From: Lojkania enalia
Lineage: Eukaryota > Ascomycota > Dothideomycetes > Pleosporales
Direction of reading: 5' to 3'
Length of the DNA: 64,000 bases
NCBI GenBank assembly: GCA_010094045.1
Contig: ML986578.1
Coordinates: forward strand, 310,001-374,000
The notes under the pieces were generated by a model that saw only the letters and a list, made by a program, of their open reading frames with translations, searched no databases and had not been told where the DNA came from. Position 1 is the first letter of the stretch, and each line of letters opens with the position of its first letter. Of the stretch, positions 43,906 to 54,957 are shown piece by piece. The position numbers and the translations under genes are program-made.

Positions 43906-46900
43906 TCAGAGTCGAAACGTAAAAGGGGCGAATTGAGGAAGATGCAGAGCGTAGCGGATCGCATCACATAACCTATTTGCATATTTAGCACAAGATCTAC
44001 GTAATGTACTTAGAGGAGTAATGCGTACTATGCAGCCTTCGTCGCTAATAAGAATTGGCTCTCCTTCCTCCTCGTCGCCTCCTCCATGGTGATAGGCATG
44101 GATACGCTCAGCCAATTGGGCAAGTAAAGCACGAGTAATAAAGGCATCTTCACGACCACCTTTGCGATCCATGTCATTCTGGCTGGTAATCTGGTACTGC
44201 ATATGCATGCGCTTCCGGCTGCTAAGGCCGTTTGGAGCAATTCGCTCGTCATCATCGCTGTCGATGCCCTCGGCTTCGCCGGCGTCTTCGGACTCTTCTC
44301 TGGAGAGTGTAGATTCTGATAGACGAGAGGTTCCAATTCTAGCGCGCCTCCTCCGGCCGAAACTTAGGCTAGAGAATCCATCTGGATCGGCTGAATGGAC
44401 ACCAATTCCTTTACGCGCGTTCCGCTGTTCTTGAACATCTGGTGAAAAGATTTTGATTGTGTGATCGATGCCGGATACAGCCATAGTCGGCTCGTAAGGA
44501 TGTCCTTTGCACTGTTAGCGATATTTTAAATTAAATTAAACAATTGTGTCGCTTACCTTGGACTACGTTGACTACCTCGCCATCGCCTTCCAGAATATTA
44601 AGGAGTTGCGACGTTTTTCGATCCCAGATGAAGACATGGCCAGAGTCGCTACCACTTACAACATATTCGTCCTGCAAGCCAAAGTAGTTAACATCCTTGA
44701 CTGTCCTTACGTTGCAGTGACCCCGGTAAACCTTGGTATGCGGTGCGCACGGTACATGAGACTCTACGCGGTTTCTCAAGTAGCTGCGATCAATGTCTGA
44801 CCGCCAAAGGATACGCCCACTGCGCGTACCTGATAAACCACCATCATCTAGCTCCTCGTCATCATCGTCTTCGGGATCCGACGGATCAATATCGCCATCA
44901 GAATCTTCATCATCCCCTTCCTCCCTTTCTTCGATGGCATGTTCAATCGATAGAGTAGCGGAGCCACTGCCTCCATGCCGGCTAGTCTCAGGGGCCTCTA
45001 GTGATGATGTGGCCTCGGGAGACTCTTGCGAAGATTGCTGGGCCCAGGCTTTGCTGACGAGTTCGGCATCTACCACAACATCCTCCTCCTCAAATGGGTC
45101 TATGTCCTCCTGCTGCTCTCTCATATGCCGCTCTTCCATTCGGGTAACTGGGTCTGGTCTTCCAAGACCCCCGAATGCGCGGTCCACGGAGACAAATCGG
45201 ATATTTCGAGACAAATTCATCAGGACGCCCCGTCCGACTTTGAACCCCCAATAGGTAATGGCTGTTTTTCGGTCTTGGATAGTATGATGCTCTAGCAACG
45301 GCCCGGAAGTAGGGACAACTGCTCCTGTCAAGTCTGCAAATGGGACCTTTAATGCATGGGCAAAGCTGATTACAGCAGCCTTCTCAGAAGAAAAGAGAAC
45401 CCGCGTCTCATCTGTCTCAAATCGGGACACATCAACGTCAACGATGGGGTTATCGCCCGCCAGCTGAAGAAGATACGGAATGAGCCCATCATCTATCGCA
45501 TCAATGTCTGCATCCTCATCACCGCGGATGGGCAAACGCGGATGGCAGCTTCGGCCGGAGAACCCTTCTACGAGTGCTCCTAGACCGCTATCAAGCCACA
45601 AAAGAATAGCTTTCAGAAAGTCGTATCCAAATTGCTCGTAACGTGATAGCGGACGTTCATTCGGCGCAAATTGAATCGTTGCGAAATACTTATCAATGAG
45701 TGCACTAGAATCACCTCCAGTCCGCAGTTGGCCACCCAGCACTCGACTTAGTGTCCCGGCTGCTTGCACATATCGACGCGCCGCGCCGCGGTCATCTCTT
45801 AACTTGTTTTGTAAGGCAACATCGACTTCATTCGGATTTACAGGATATCGCCATGTCCGCGCAATTTCATCCATTTCAGGTAGAATTGAGGCGGCAAAAC
45901 CAAGGACGGATGTAAAAGACGCACTATGCTTAGCGGGGCTGGAGGTGGCTGGGACAGACGTATCGATGTAAGCCATCTGCCTCTGTATTTTAATGGTCAT
46001 CTTCGCAATGCGGTAGGGCTCAGTGTCCGTGAGGGCTTCTCCCTCCCGTTCTGACAGAGGGCTCTCGGGGCGCCCACCTGGCTCGATACGTATCTCTTCA
46101 CTTTGCCCATTTCCATAGTTCACTCTTAGGGCAAGGCCTTCATGTACGTCTGAGCCAGAAGCGTGAACGCTCTCAGTTCGTTGACGTGACCCGGCTCTAT
46201 CTGCACCATCTTGTGATAGAGCAGCTGATTTTGTTCGCTTGCGCTTACGTGTCTTATCCTTTACACGGCCACTCGAGTCTCCTATTGACACTTTAGAAAG
46301 GGGTATATCTTCAGTGGCATCGGGACTTCTTAATATATCAAAGCTGTATATCCAGTCGCCAGACCAGCTAACAACAATCTCGTTCGGGTTGGCATCGCTA
46401 ATCTTGCAGGCGGTGATGTGTCCATTGTCAGTCCGCCCCATTCTTTGCTGACCATTGGGTGCAAACTTCTTCACGCACTGTGTGGCTTTACCAAGAAGTT
46501 CATTTTCGTGGTCACTCCAATTCCCAGGACTCGCGAGCTTTGCGCCCCTCTCCCTAAACTTGTCTCTACCAAGCATACGGCGGTCGTGGAGAAAACAGTG
46601 CAGATGTGCTCCACCTAATGCGATGTAGTGGGGCTGCGATGGTGAACAAGATACGGTGTTGAGATCCAATTTATACTGACTGTACGAGATGAGCGGCGGA
46701 GGAACGTTGTCGGAAGCCTCTGGGTCGGTGGGTCCCCGAGTCGACGTGCTGTTCCTGGCGGGGGGGTAGGTTTTCGATGGCTGTCGTATATCCCACTGTC
46801 GCACATCTCCATCCTCCGAGCATGTTAAGAAATAAAATGGGTTGTCCTCGGTAACGATTCGCTTCACAGTTTCACTGTGTGATCGAAATGCTTTAGCGTT

Positions 46901-47460
46901 AGTGTCTCCCTCAGTAAGTGTGATCCCGTTTTCAACACGATGTATTCCCACACGAGGTCTCTTAGCTTGAGGTCGACTTCGGGACGCCGTCGAGCCTAGG
47001 GTAGAATGGCCTGAGTACTCGATATCGAATATTCGAACGTCATCGGTGGCTGAAACGATGGTCCGATCGTTCGAGTACGGCATGAACTTGACGGAAAATA
47101 TATTGCTTGTGTGCCCAGTAACGATCGACGTCGTGAGGTTAAACTGAGCTGTGGAGGACTCAGGGTGATAGGAATGAATGTTGATGCGGTGATCATCCGA
47201 CCCGGAGGCTAGCAGGCGGCCTGACCTAGACCAACTATAGTAGAGGTCAGTGAATATTGAGAGTAAGAAACGGGGAGTGTGTTGAGGCTTCAGGCGTACC
47301 ATAGAGCGTTGACACATCCAGTGTGACCTTCCAGTTCATTGACAATATCCATGTCTTCGATCCATTGTCTGTCGCCGTATATTCCACGCGGAGTAGGATA
47401 TCGGCTATAATCCTGCCCGACCTCACGCCTCAACAGGCGATCGTAGACGGTGTACTTCAT
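43906..47460 (-). CDS. DCAF6-like WD40 protein (CUL4-DDB1 substrate receptor)
   Basis: Exons 47460-47300, 47234-44557 and 44504-43906 give 1145 residues in phase. The first exon starts MKYTVYDRLLRREVGQ and holds NELEGHTGCVNAL. The blade continues across intron 1 as CWSRSGRLLASGSDDHRIN. Further repeats: GHTSNIFSVKFMPYSNDRT, TCSEDGDVRQWDIRQPS. A long middle section with acidic stretches (EEREEGDDEDSDGDIDPS) follows. The C-terminal half-propeller reads YRGHCNVRTVKDVNYFG, YVVSGSDSGHVFIWDRKTS and PTMAVSGIDHTIKIFSPD, the layout of DCAF6/NRIP and WDTC1. These proteins recruit targets to the CUL4-DDB1 ubiquitin ligase; the target here is unknown. Intron donors are GTACGC and GTAAGC. Confidence 0.85.
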
Positions 47461-48806
47461 GATGCCCTGGCAAGAGAGTCAGAAGGCGAGGCGAGAAGGT
47501 GTGGTGGAGTAGGCTGTTTGAATCCGATGGCGAGACGCAAACTTTGGAACGGATGTGCTCGTAGTGGGGAAGAGGGGCGGCTCAGTCAGGGAGCGTCGCA
47601 ATATTTGGGCTACGGTGGAAAACACGGGCTCGCATGGCGGCTTTCGCAGTCGGGAGCCACAGGTGCTTAGGGTGTCGCGAGATGAATGGGGGGTGCAATC
47701 GTCTTTGAGGATGACGAGCTTCTGTGACTTTCTCCACCGCCCAAAGCTCCGCCAAAGCTCCACACTAGCGTGGGCCGAGACGGCCAAGCCGGCCATCTCT
47801 CACGTGGATTGGCTTTTCACATTTGGATCATCAAGCTCTCTTTATCGGTCACTGCTAGTCTTCCTGGCCGTGCTCCTTTGTGGAGGAAACTTGCGATGAT
47901 GCATATTGCAGGCCTGCGGGTCACCCAGCCATGGCCCGGATACAAATGTCGGGACACAGCACCCAGCCATGCGCGATTCCGAAAGATCGTGCTGTGACTG
48001 ACCAATGAAATCTATTCGCGAAAAGACAAAATGCGCTGCATCTTCGTATGGCACAAAAACATAATGGGGTAGGCTACAAGCACCGCTCGTTTCAGGACCA
48101 GCAATAACACCCAGTACATGCGGCGGGATGCCATAGCGGGTGGCCCTCATTGCTCGGCCGGCGTAGTACACCCTGCCAACGAGCACGACACTACAAAACC
48201 TATGAGAAAATGACAGTTGAGAGGCGGCAAACGGAACGCGAGTGTAGCATGGGCCATAAATAGAGCCTGTAAATATATAGGCATTATTGGAAGGCGGCTA
48301 CATTGTCAGCGCGAGGTCAGGCGCCAACGACCTACTAAAGAGGTATCAAGTAGTGGCCTGGGACTGTAGTGGTTGGCGCCCGGCGGGAGCCCGCCAACGA
48401 AGACTCATCAAACCAGCGCGCTCCCACTCCACTCCCACCGTTGGAACCTCGACGCCCACACTGTAACGGCACCAGCCTCGGTCCCTGCCAGAGCTCGCAC
48501 GCCTATTTATTAGGCTGCGCCTTCTCCGGGAAACCACTCCCCATATCTCCTCCCTTCATCGCCAAAACGGCCCAACACACCTCGTCCGCCGAGCAGTCTC
48601 GCTCCAGCACCCCGCCATCGGCCATCTCTATCGCTTCCAAGCTCACCACTGCCTCTGCCATTCTTTGGGACCCGAAATATACTACGCGGCCTCCTCCGGG
48701 CAAGCTCAAGCCTACGCACGCGAGCACTCTCTCCATCGCAGACCGCACCGACTCTTCCATTAGCGTCCGCACTCTCGGCGACGGCCCAACCGTGCCTGCC
48801 ACCACT
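47461..48806. other. Divergent intergenic region (DCAF6-like / Pho85-like)
   Basis: About 1.35 kb holding both promoters. The frame of the kinase exon is open upstream to 48369 but has no ATG before 48807, so I leave it out. The 48370-48800 part is CT-rich, as in fungal 5' leaders. Confidence 0.5.
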
Positions 48807-49843
<1,037 letters not shown>

Positions 49844-49966
49844 ACTGAGGGGGCCTGTGCTGGACTGTTATATCTCTACAGATGCTGATGCAATTTCTTA
49901 GGCCAGTCTATTTCTTTACCCAATTCCCCTGTTTTATCCAATCAGATTCCTTCTGTAGTCCGGCCT

Positions 49967-50779
49967 ATGGTTTTGCTCACTTCCCCTATTACACCCAATC
50001 AATCTCTTTCTAGAGTCTACACTAGAACCAACCCTAGAATCACTTCCAACCAGCCTCGCTCTGCCGTCTATCCGTCCAACCAGCCTCTTTCTGGAATCCA
50101 GTCTGGATCTTTGCCCTATAATCCTCTTCTGTTCAGCCAGCCTCCTCATGGAGATCAGCTCTCATCATCAATGACCTCCACTTTGCCTGAGGCTCCTTCA
50201 TTCAAAGAAATATGGCGTATGGGACCACAGCTCCGGCTCACACAACTTAAAGAACAGACTAAGCTTGACCAAGAGATGCAATATCATCGACAGTTACAAC
50301 ACTACAAACACATGCAACCCTATCGACAACCGTGGCAACCCATACAACGACCGTCACCACTACCGGTACAAAGTTTCCAAGAGCCAAATCAGCCTTATAA
50401 GCAAACGTTACAAGCTTTGCAACAAGCACCGCCGCATTATCAACAGCCATTGCAGCCTTATCAACAGCCACTACAACCTTACCAACAGCAGCCCCAACCT
50501 TACCAACAACAGTTCCAGCCTTACCAACAACAACCCCAATCTTACGAGCGGCCGTCCCAGTCTTACCAACAACTATTTCGGCCTTATCAACAGCAGTTTC
50601 AACTTTACCAATCATCACAACAAATTCTACAACCGTTTCAAAATTCGCACCCTATCCAAACTACAAGCCAGGAGGTCCCATCTGATGACATAAATCAGCA
50701 ACCCCTAGAAGTCGGCTCGCACTTGGTACCCGGAATTCCCTGGAGTTATTTTGATGAAAGGGTTTCAGATGGTAGATGA
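49967..50779 (+). CDS. Gln/Pro/Tyr-rich repeat ORF, possibly a spliced extension of the kinase
   Basis: An open frame of 270 codons from ATG 49967. Its first 80 residues are Ser/Asn/Pro-rich (SNQPRSAVYPSNQPLSG). Residues about 80-100 look like a short helix (FKEIWRMGPQLRLTQLKEQ). The rest is Gln-rich, with eight 21-bp heptad units. It ends SYFDERVSDGR. The same composition continues upstream of the ATG to a splice-acceptor-like site at 49900-49901 (CTGATG...TTTCTTAG), so the true start may be in an earlier exon. No known domain. Such sequences are disordered and often self-associating. It may be an independent gene, the kinase C-terminus, or chance low complexity; the helix and tail favour a real protein. 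Confidence 0.45.
   Translation: MVLLTSPITPNQSLSRVYTRTNPRITSNQPRSAVYPSNQPLSGIQSGSLPYNPLLFSQPPHGDQLSSSMTSTLPEAPSFKEIWRMGPQLRLTQLKEQTKLDQEMQYHRQLQHYKHMQPYRQPWQPIQRPSPLPVQSFQEPNQPYKQTLQALQQAPPHYQQPLQPYQQPLQPYQQQPQPYQQQFQPYQQQPQSYERPSQSYQQLFRPYQQQFQLYQSSQQILQPFQNSHPIQTTSQEVPSDDINQQPLEVGSHLVPGIPWSYFDERVSDGR
50441..50608 (+). repeat. 21-bp tandem repeat, eight units (heptad QQxQPYQ-like)
   Basis: Eight consecutive 21-bp units start near CAACAG at 50441 and 50462 and so on, each encoding a variant of QPLQPYQ/QQPQPYQ. Units differ at about 3-8 bases and keep the reading frame. The last three are the most diverged. Confidence 0.85.
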
Positions 50780-51251
50780 AACAAATTATCCATATATCAA
50801 ACCAGCTCCATGCTCACCACGCTGGAATCATTTGAAAATATCAGTAAGGCTCTCGAAGGGGAGATTTTTGAAGGTTAGGAGGCTCTGGCTAGGCTTTAAT
50901 GTATTCTGCATAGTCTCCCCATCTTGGTACATGCTCCTTATATTCATTTTCCCCTATTGTTGCGTTGAGCTATTCTATATTTGTTTAGAATGGCATTAAC
51001 AGTTGGGATTGCAAGCTTAAAATGCTTTGCTTCGAGTGAACGACTTCTAGCCGGGACTTGGCATTTGAATCTAATACTTAATTCATAATCAGTGTCTACT
51101 CCTAGGAGTCGTTCTCTACACTTCGTTACTCTTTTTACAGTTTATCAAATCATAGTCTTGAATCTGGATAAAACGTGCAGCGTTTATTCAGTCTAGCTTA
51201 AAATATCCAACTCAAAGCCGCTCCAACACCATTTCCTCTCTTCGAAATCCC
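50780..51251. other. Convergent 3' intergenic region
   Basis: About 470 bp between the Q-rich ORF and the catalase-like gene's 3' end. AT-rich; no gene seen. Confidence 0.5.
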
Positions 51252-52256
51252 TTAGGCTGCCCTTCTCTCCCTTCCACTAATAAGGTACACATTGGCTCTG
51301 ACATCTAAGAGGGGATCATCACTGATCTCCACACCATCAACCCTGGGAATCGGATCGAAGATGTCATACTTTTGCTCCTTCAAGCTTTCCTCGTTACTCA
51401 AATATTTCTCAATCCTAATAGTCCCTAACTCAACAATCTCTCTCTCCTCAGGCCACAGCACAGTCGCATTATCCGTCACATCGCCCTCCTCCGCAACCTG
51501 CGCCTGCAACTTGAACTCGATGGGCGCGCTCTCCAGCCTCTTGGCCAGCTCGTCAAACAAATACGAACTCGACTTCGCCGCCGTTTCCTCTGCCGAAAGC
51601 GTCTGTAGACCGAGTACGGGAACCACGCGGTTCCGGATGTACGTCACTTTCCCCTCAGCATTGATATACTGGAACGCATTCACTCCGAAGAACTGCTCTG
51701 TAGCAAACGACACGGGACTCGGCTTCGGATCCTGCAAGAACCGCACCGTCTCCGGATGGTTTCCGAGGAACGCGGGCACCGCTTCGCCAGCATTAGGGCC
51801 TGTGGCGGCTTTTAGGAAGTCAAGGAACTCAGCGCCCGTGCGGGTTGGGAAGTAGCGGGTTGAGTGCGCGATGATGTCGGTGTGATGGCGCCGGCTATCG
51901 TTCGAGGGGAGGTGGAAGCGGAGGGCGATGCCGCGCGGGTTGGCTTGCGGGTCTGTGTCTGGGATATCGGGAAGGCCTGTGGAGGACGAGAAGCGGATGG
52001 TTAGGGGGGTGGAGGGGCTGTTGAAGTGAGGGGCTCTACTGAGGGTGGAGGCTTGGGGGGTGGGCGTGAAGGTGCCGGTTAGGAGGTGCCCTTTTGCATG
52101 TGCTGGGGGGCGAATGGGTGAGTTAAGATTTGTGGGTTGAAGTTGGGAGTACATACCAGGGCGGAATCCAGCGTGTTTGCCTCCTGCGGCGATGTGTAGA
52201 GTGTCTACGAGGCCTTGACTTGTTTCTAGGATCTGGGTATCAGAGGACAGAGGCAT
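51252..52256 (-). CDS. Catalase-like heme protein (SrpA-type, truncated catalase fold)
   Basis: Exons 52256-52157 and 52102-51252 give 316 residues. The intron removes an insertion and restores GGKHAGFRPAHAKGHLLTG, which holds the distal His (AHAKG, compare VVHAKG of catalases). Next come TIRFSSSTGLPDIPDTDP and NPRGIALRFHL, then HHTDIIAHSTRYFPTRTG. The protein is about 316 residues, much shorter than a typical 480-residue catalase. It ends with DPIPRVDGVEISDDPLLDVR, a catalase-related-peroxidase signature. I do not see the R-x-F-x-Y proximal tyrosine motif of true catalases in its usual form. Family members bind heme and act as weak catalases or organic peroxidases. The role here is inferred. 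No signal peptide. Confidence 0.85.
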   Translation of the reverse strand: MPLSSDTQILETSQGLVDTLHIAAGGKHAGFRPGMYSQLQPTNLNSPIRPPAHAKGHLLTGTFTPTPQASTLSRAPHFNSPSTPLTIRFSSSTGLPDIPDTDPQANPRGIALRFHLPSNDSRRHHTDIIAHSTRYFPTRTGAEFLDFLKAATGPNAGEAVPAFLGNHPETVRFLQDPKPSPVSFATEQFFGVNAFQYINAEGKVTYIRNRVVPVLGLQTLSAEETAAKSSSYLFDELAKRLESAPIEFKLQAQVAEEGDVTDNATVLWPEEREIVELGTIRIEKYLSNEESLKEQKYDIFDPIPRVDGVEISDDPLLDVRANVYLISGRERRAA

Positions 52257-54957
52257 GTTTATTTCTTTCTTTCAAACGCCCGTATATACAAGAAAAGGTC
52301 TCCAAAATCCCGAGGAACAGTCAATTGATATAGAACTTCAACTTGCCCGTACGGAAATTCTCAATGCAAGCCTTTCACAGCTCTATGCTCTACCCTATAT
52401 ACCACTTATTTATCCTCCTAGCTTCCAATCTTCCAAATACTAAACATTCGCCCCGGGTAGCCCCGCCGTCACTCATACAATACGGATCCTAGCCTACTCT
52501 CCCTTGCATTCGAGCCAGTTCCAGAGCCCATCAAATGCCCGGCTTTCAATTGGCCGTTGCGGGATTCGTCCCGCCTAGGGCAAGTATGACAACAGCTTAC
52601 TAAACGCATGCGCAACCCCAAACCGCGGCGTCGGCCAGGTATCGTCGGATCTACCATCTCGCTCAAGCAATTCATAATCAGCGGAAGATTTGTCAGGGAT
52701 TAAGTAAGAGGGGTGGCTAGTGGTTTGTAGGGCATGGCGGATCGGCCGAATGGTGTTGAGTGTCTTCCTTTATTGGGTAGAAGGGGTTGCGGATGTAGTA
52801 TCCCTAGTTGATTGGTAAGGTGGGAATTTAAGATTGGAAATTTGAGATTGGGGATTCTAGAATTGAGATGGGAAAAGTGCGCTTGCTGAAATGGTTAGAG
52901 GAGTGGTTAGCGCTGATTATGTGGGAAGGGAATGTTCCTTAATTGATTGAATTTTGGTAACGTACTTGGTCCAGTGTCTTGACCTTTGATAAGAATATAC
53001 TATATGGCGATTCGTCCGCTGGCTAGATGAGATCCTGCCCCTTATTGACATTGTACAGGCGTTTCCGATACCTACCGAAACGCACTCTACATACTACCCA
53101 CGCAATAGTTCGTGTCGACACTATTCTACAAATAGTAACGCCTAGAATGTGGTAACCTAGTAACTCGCTGAAAATAAAATGTACCATTACGAATATTTTC
53201 GCGCTTACAGATCGTTCAATAGTACGATTCTAGGTGTCGATCGCAATCGGCGACACGTTCCGTAAGCCCCCTGCCCAAGCACAGCTTGCCAGAGCGAGCT
53301 GCTAGGCAAGATGAACACGCTCCTGAATAGGACGTATCTTGGATAGTGGCGGTGTAAGATCCGGTAGTTTGCGGCAATCTCGAGGCACCGGCCCGTCTTG
53401 GGAAACTGCAGATCTAGGGATTGCCTACGCGGGCGGCGAGTTGCGGAGGGTTTTCTCTCATAGGATTATGGCGACGCTTGGACAGCCAGATCTACTCCGT
53501 TGTTGGGTGATGCGCTGTCTTTGGACTAGCAAAATGATGTGGTAGAGTTAGTATAGGGGTAGAAATTGGTTACACGCGAAGTTTCTCTGGACACTAGAGT
53601 GCTATGGTGCGAAGAGGGTCACAAGGTGCCGTATCTCACTTCGCCCAAGCCTTTTGTTCTACAGTAGCATTGACTTGCAGAGACATACACTCCAACTTAA
53701 CGTGCTTGTGGAGATCTTCTAGCATGGTGCCGAATTTGAAGGACTCGTAGCACAAAGCGATCCATGCGATGATTCGCCGTAAGCTCAAGAATAATGAAAT
53801 AGCTAGAATTGCAGGCTGTAGTACTCGGTCGACCACGACGATCCTCCAGCCTCCGCAACTTTAGCAGCATCATACGTCCTTCCGCCTGTGGCGGACGGCC
53901 TCGATCTGTCACCCCTCCTATGCTGACGCCCTACGAGAATGTCTAACAGAGAAGCCAAGCTTGCATTTAAATGAGATGACTGACAAACTGCGGGATGAGT
54001 TTGAGGTTCTTGTCGTAGTGCGGTGTCGACACGCTACCAACCCGCACGAGGGTACAGTTTGTACCTGCAACTATGCCACATATAGCTCTACTCTCCCATA
54101 ATCAACGCTCATCACTCCTAGATATATGCAATTTGGAATATCCACAATGTATTTCTGTTTTGTCTCCTACTGTAAATTCCGCTATATATGAATGTGCAAA
54201 AAGCACTCTGATCCACCCTAGGCGCCAGTCTTGGCGGTCGGCGTTCCCCAGAATAGTCAAATGGTATGTTCATACAAACCCGACTCTAACTAAGCACCCA
54301 AACTAATGGTAGAAGGAACCTACACCCTGTAAGCACGTTGAGGTCGAGCCCTGTACCCGGTATTAAACGAAATGAGCTCGGGAAAATGGTCTCCGCCAAT
54401 TAGCGAGCGCAAATCTTTCCAGCACTGGCTTAAATGATATTCCGTACTAAGCGAGGTTCCATAGCGAGGTAACTAGAGGATGTATACAGAGACTATACCT
54501 CATAACCTAACCTACTATACTACAGCACTACGCTCAGAGTTAAGATAAGCGAACTTTCAATACAGGCAATGAGATTTCCCTCGTTTGAGTTCAATAGGAC
54601 CGACCGAAGCTATATGCGTAAGTCGACATGTTGGTTGTGGGCTGCGGCTATACTGGATTTCTGTAGCAGCCAGGTTCAACCCGCAAGGCTGAATTAGTTG
54701 CAATGTCTTCACCTCATTCCATTCCCTTTTTCCTTATCATCTTGACTTATAAGTCACCCTATTTCCCTTGACGGGATCCGAATCCTAATCTTTTGCTCCT
54801 TGCAAGGTGCTGAGCCGCTTGTTCTTTTTTCGCAAAGCTACCAAACCTCATCAATAACCACCCCATAGCGAAATCGAGTCCATTCCCCACCCGAGCCCGA
54901 ATTTGCCGCTCTGAAGATCTCATACCCTGAACCCCCATCATCCTCCGTCAGCGAAGC
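52257..54957. other. 2.7 kb gene-poor region before the NLR gene
   Basis: Stops are frequent in all frames. Minus-strand frames at 53636-53912 give a Leu-rich, plausible-looking peptide (ILELTANHRMDRFVLRVL or, in another frame, WIALCYESFKFGTMLEDLHK), but I recognise no family. It may contain a decayed gene. The last 200 bp is the NLR promoter. Confidence 0.4.

Noticed and set aside
47479..47796. Minus-strand 105-codon ORF upstream of the DCAF6-like ATG
   Set aside because: Out of frame with the gene, no family resemblance, and in the promoter region.
50441..50608. CRISPR-like array
   Set aside because: The 21-bp units are contiguous with no spacers and encode a repeat peptide in a eukaryotic genome.
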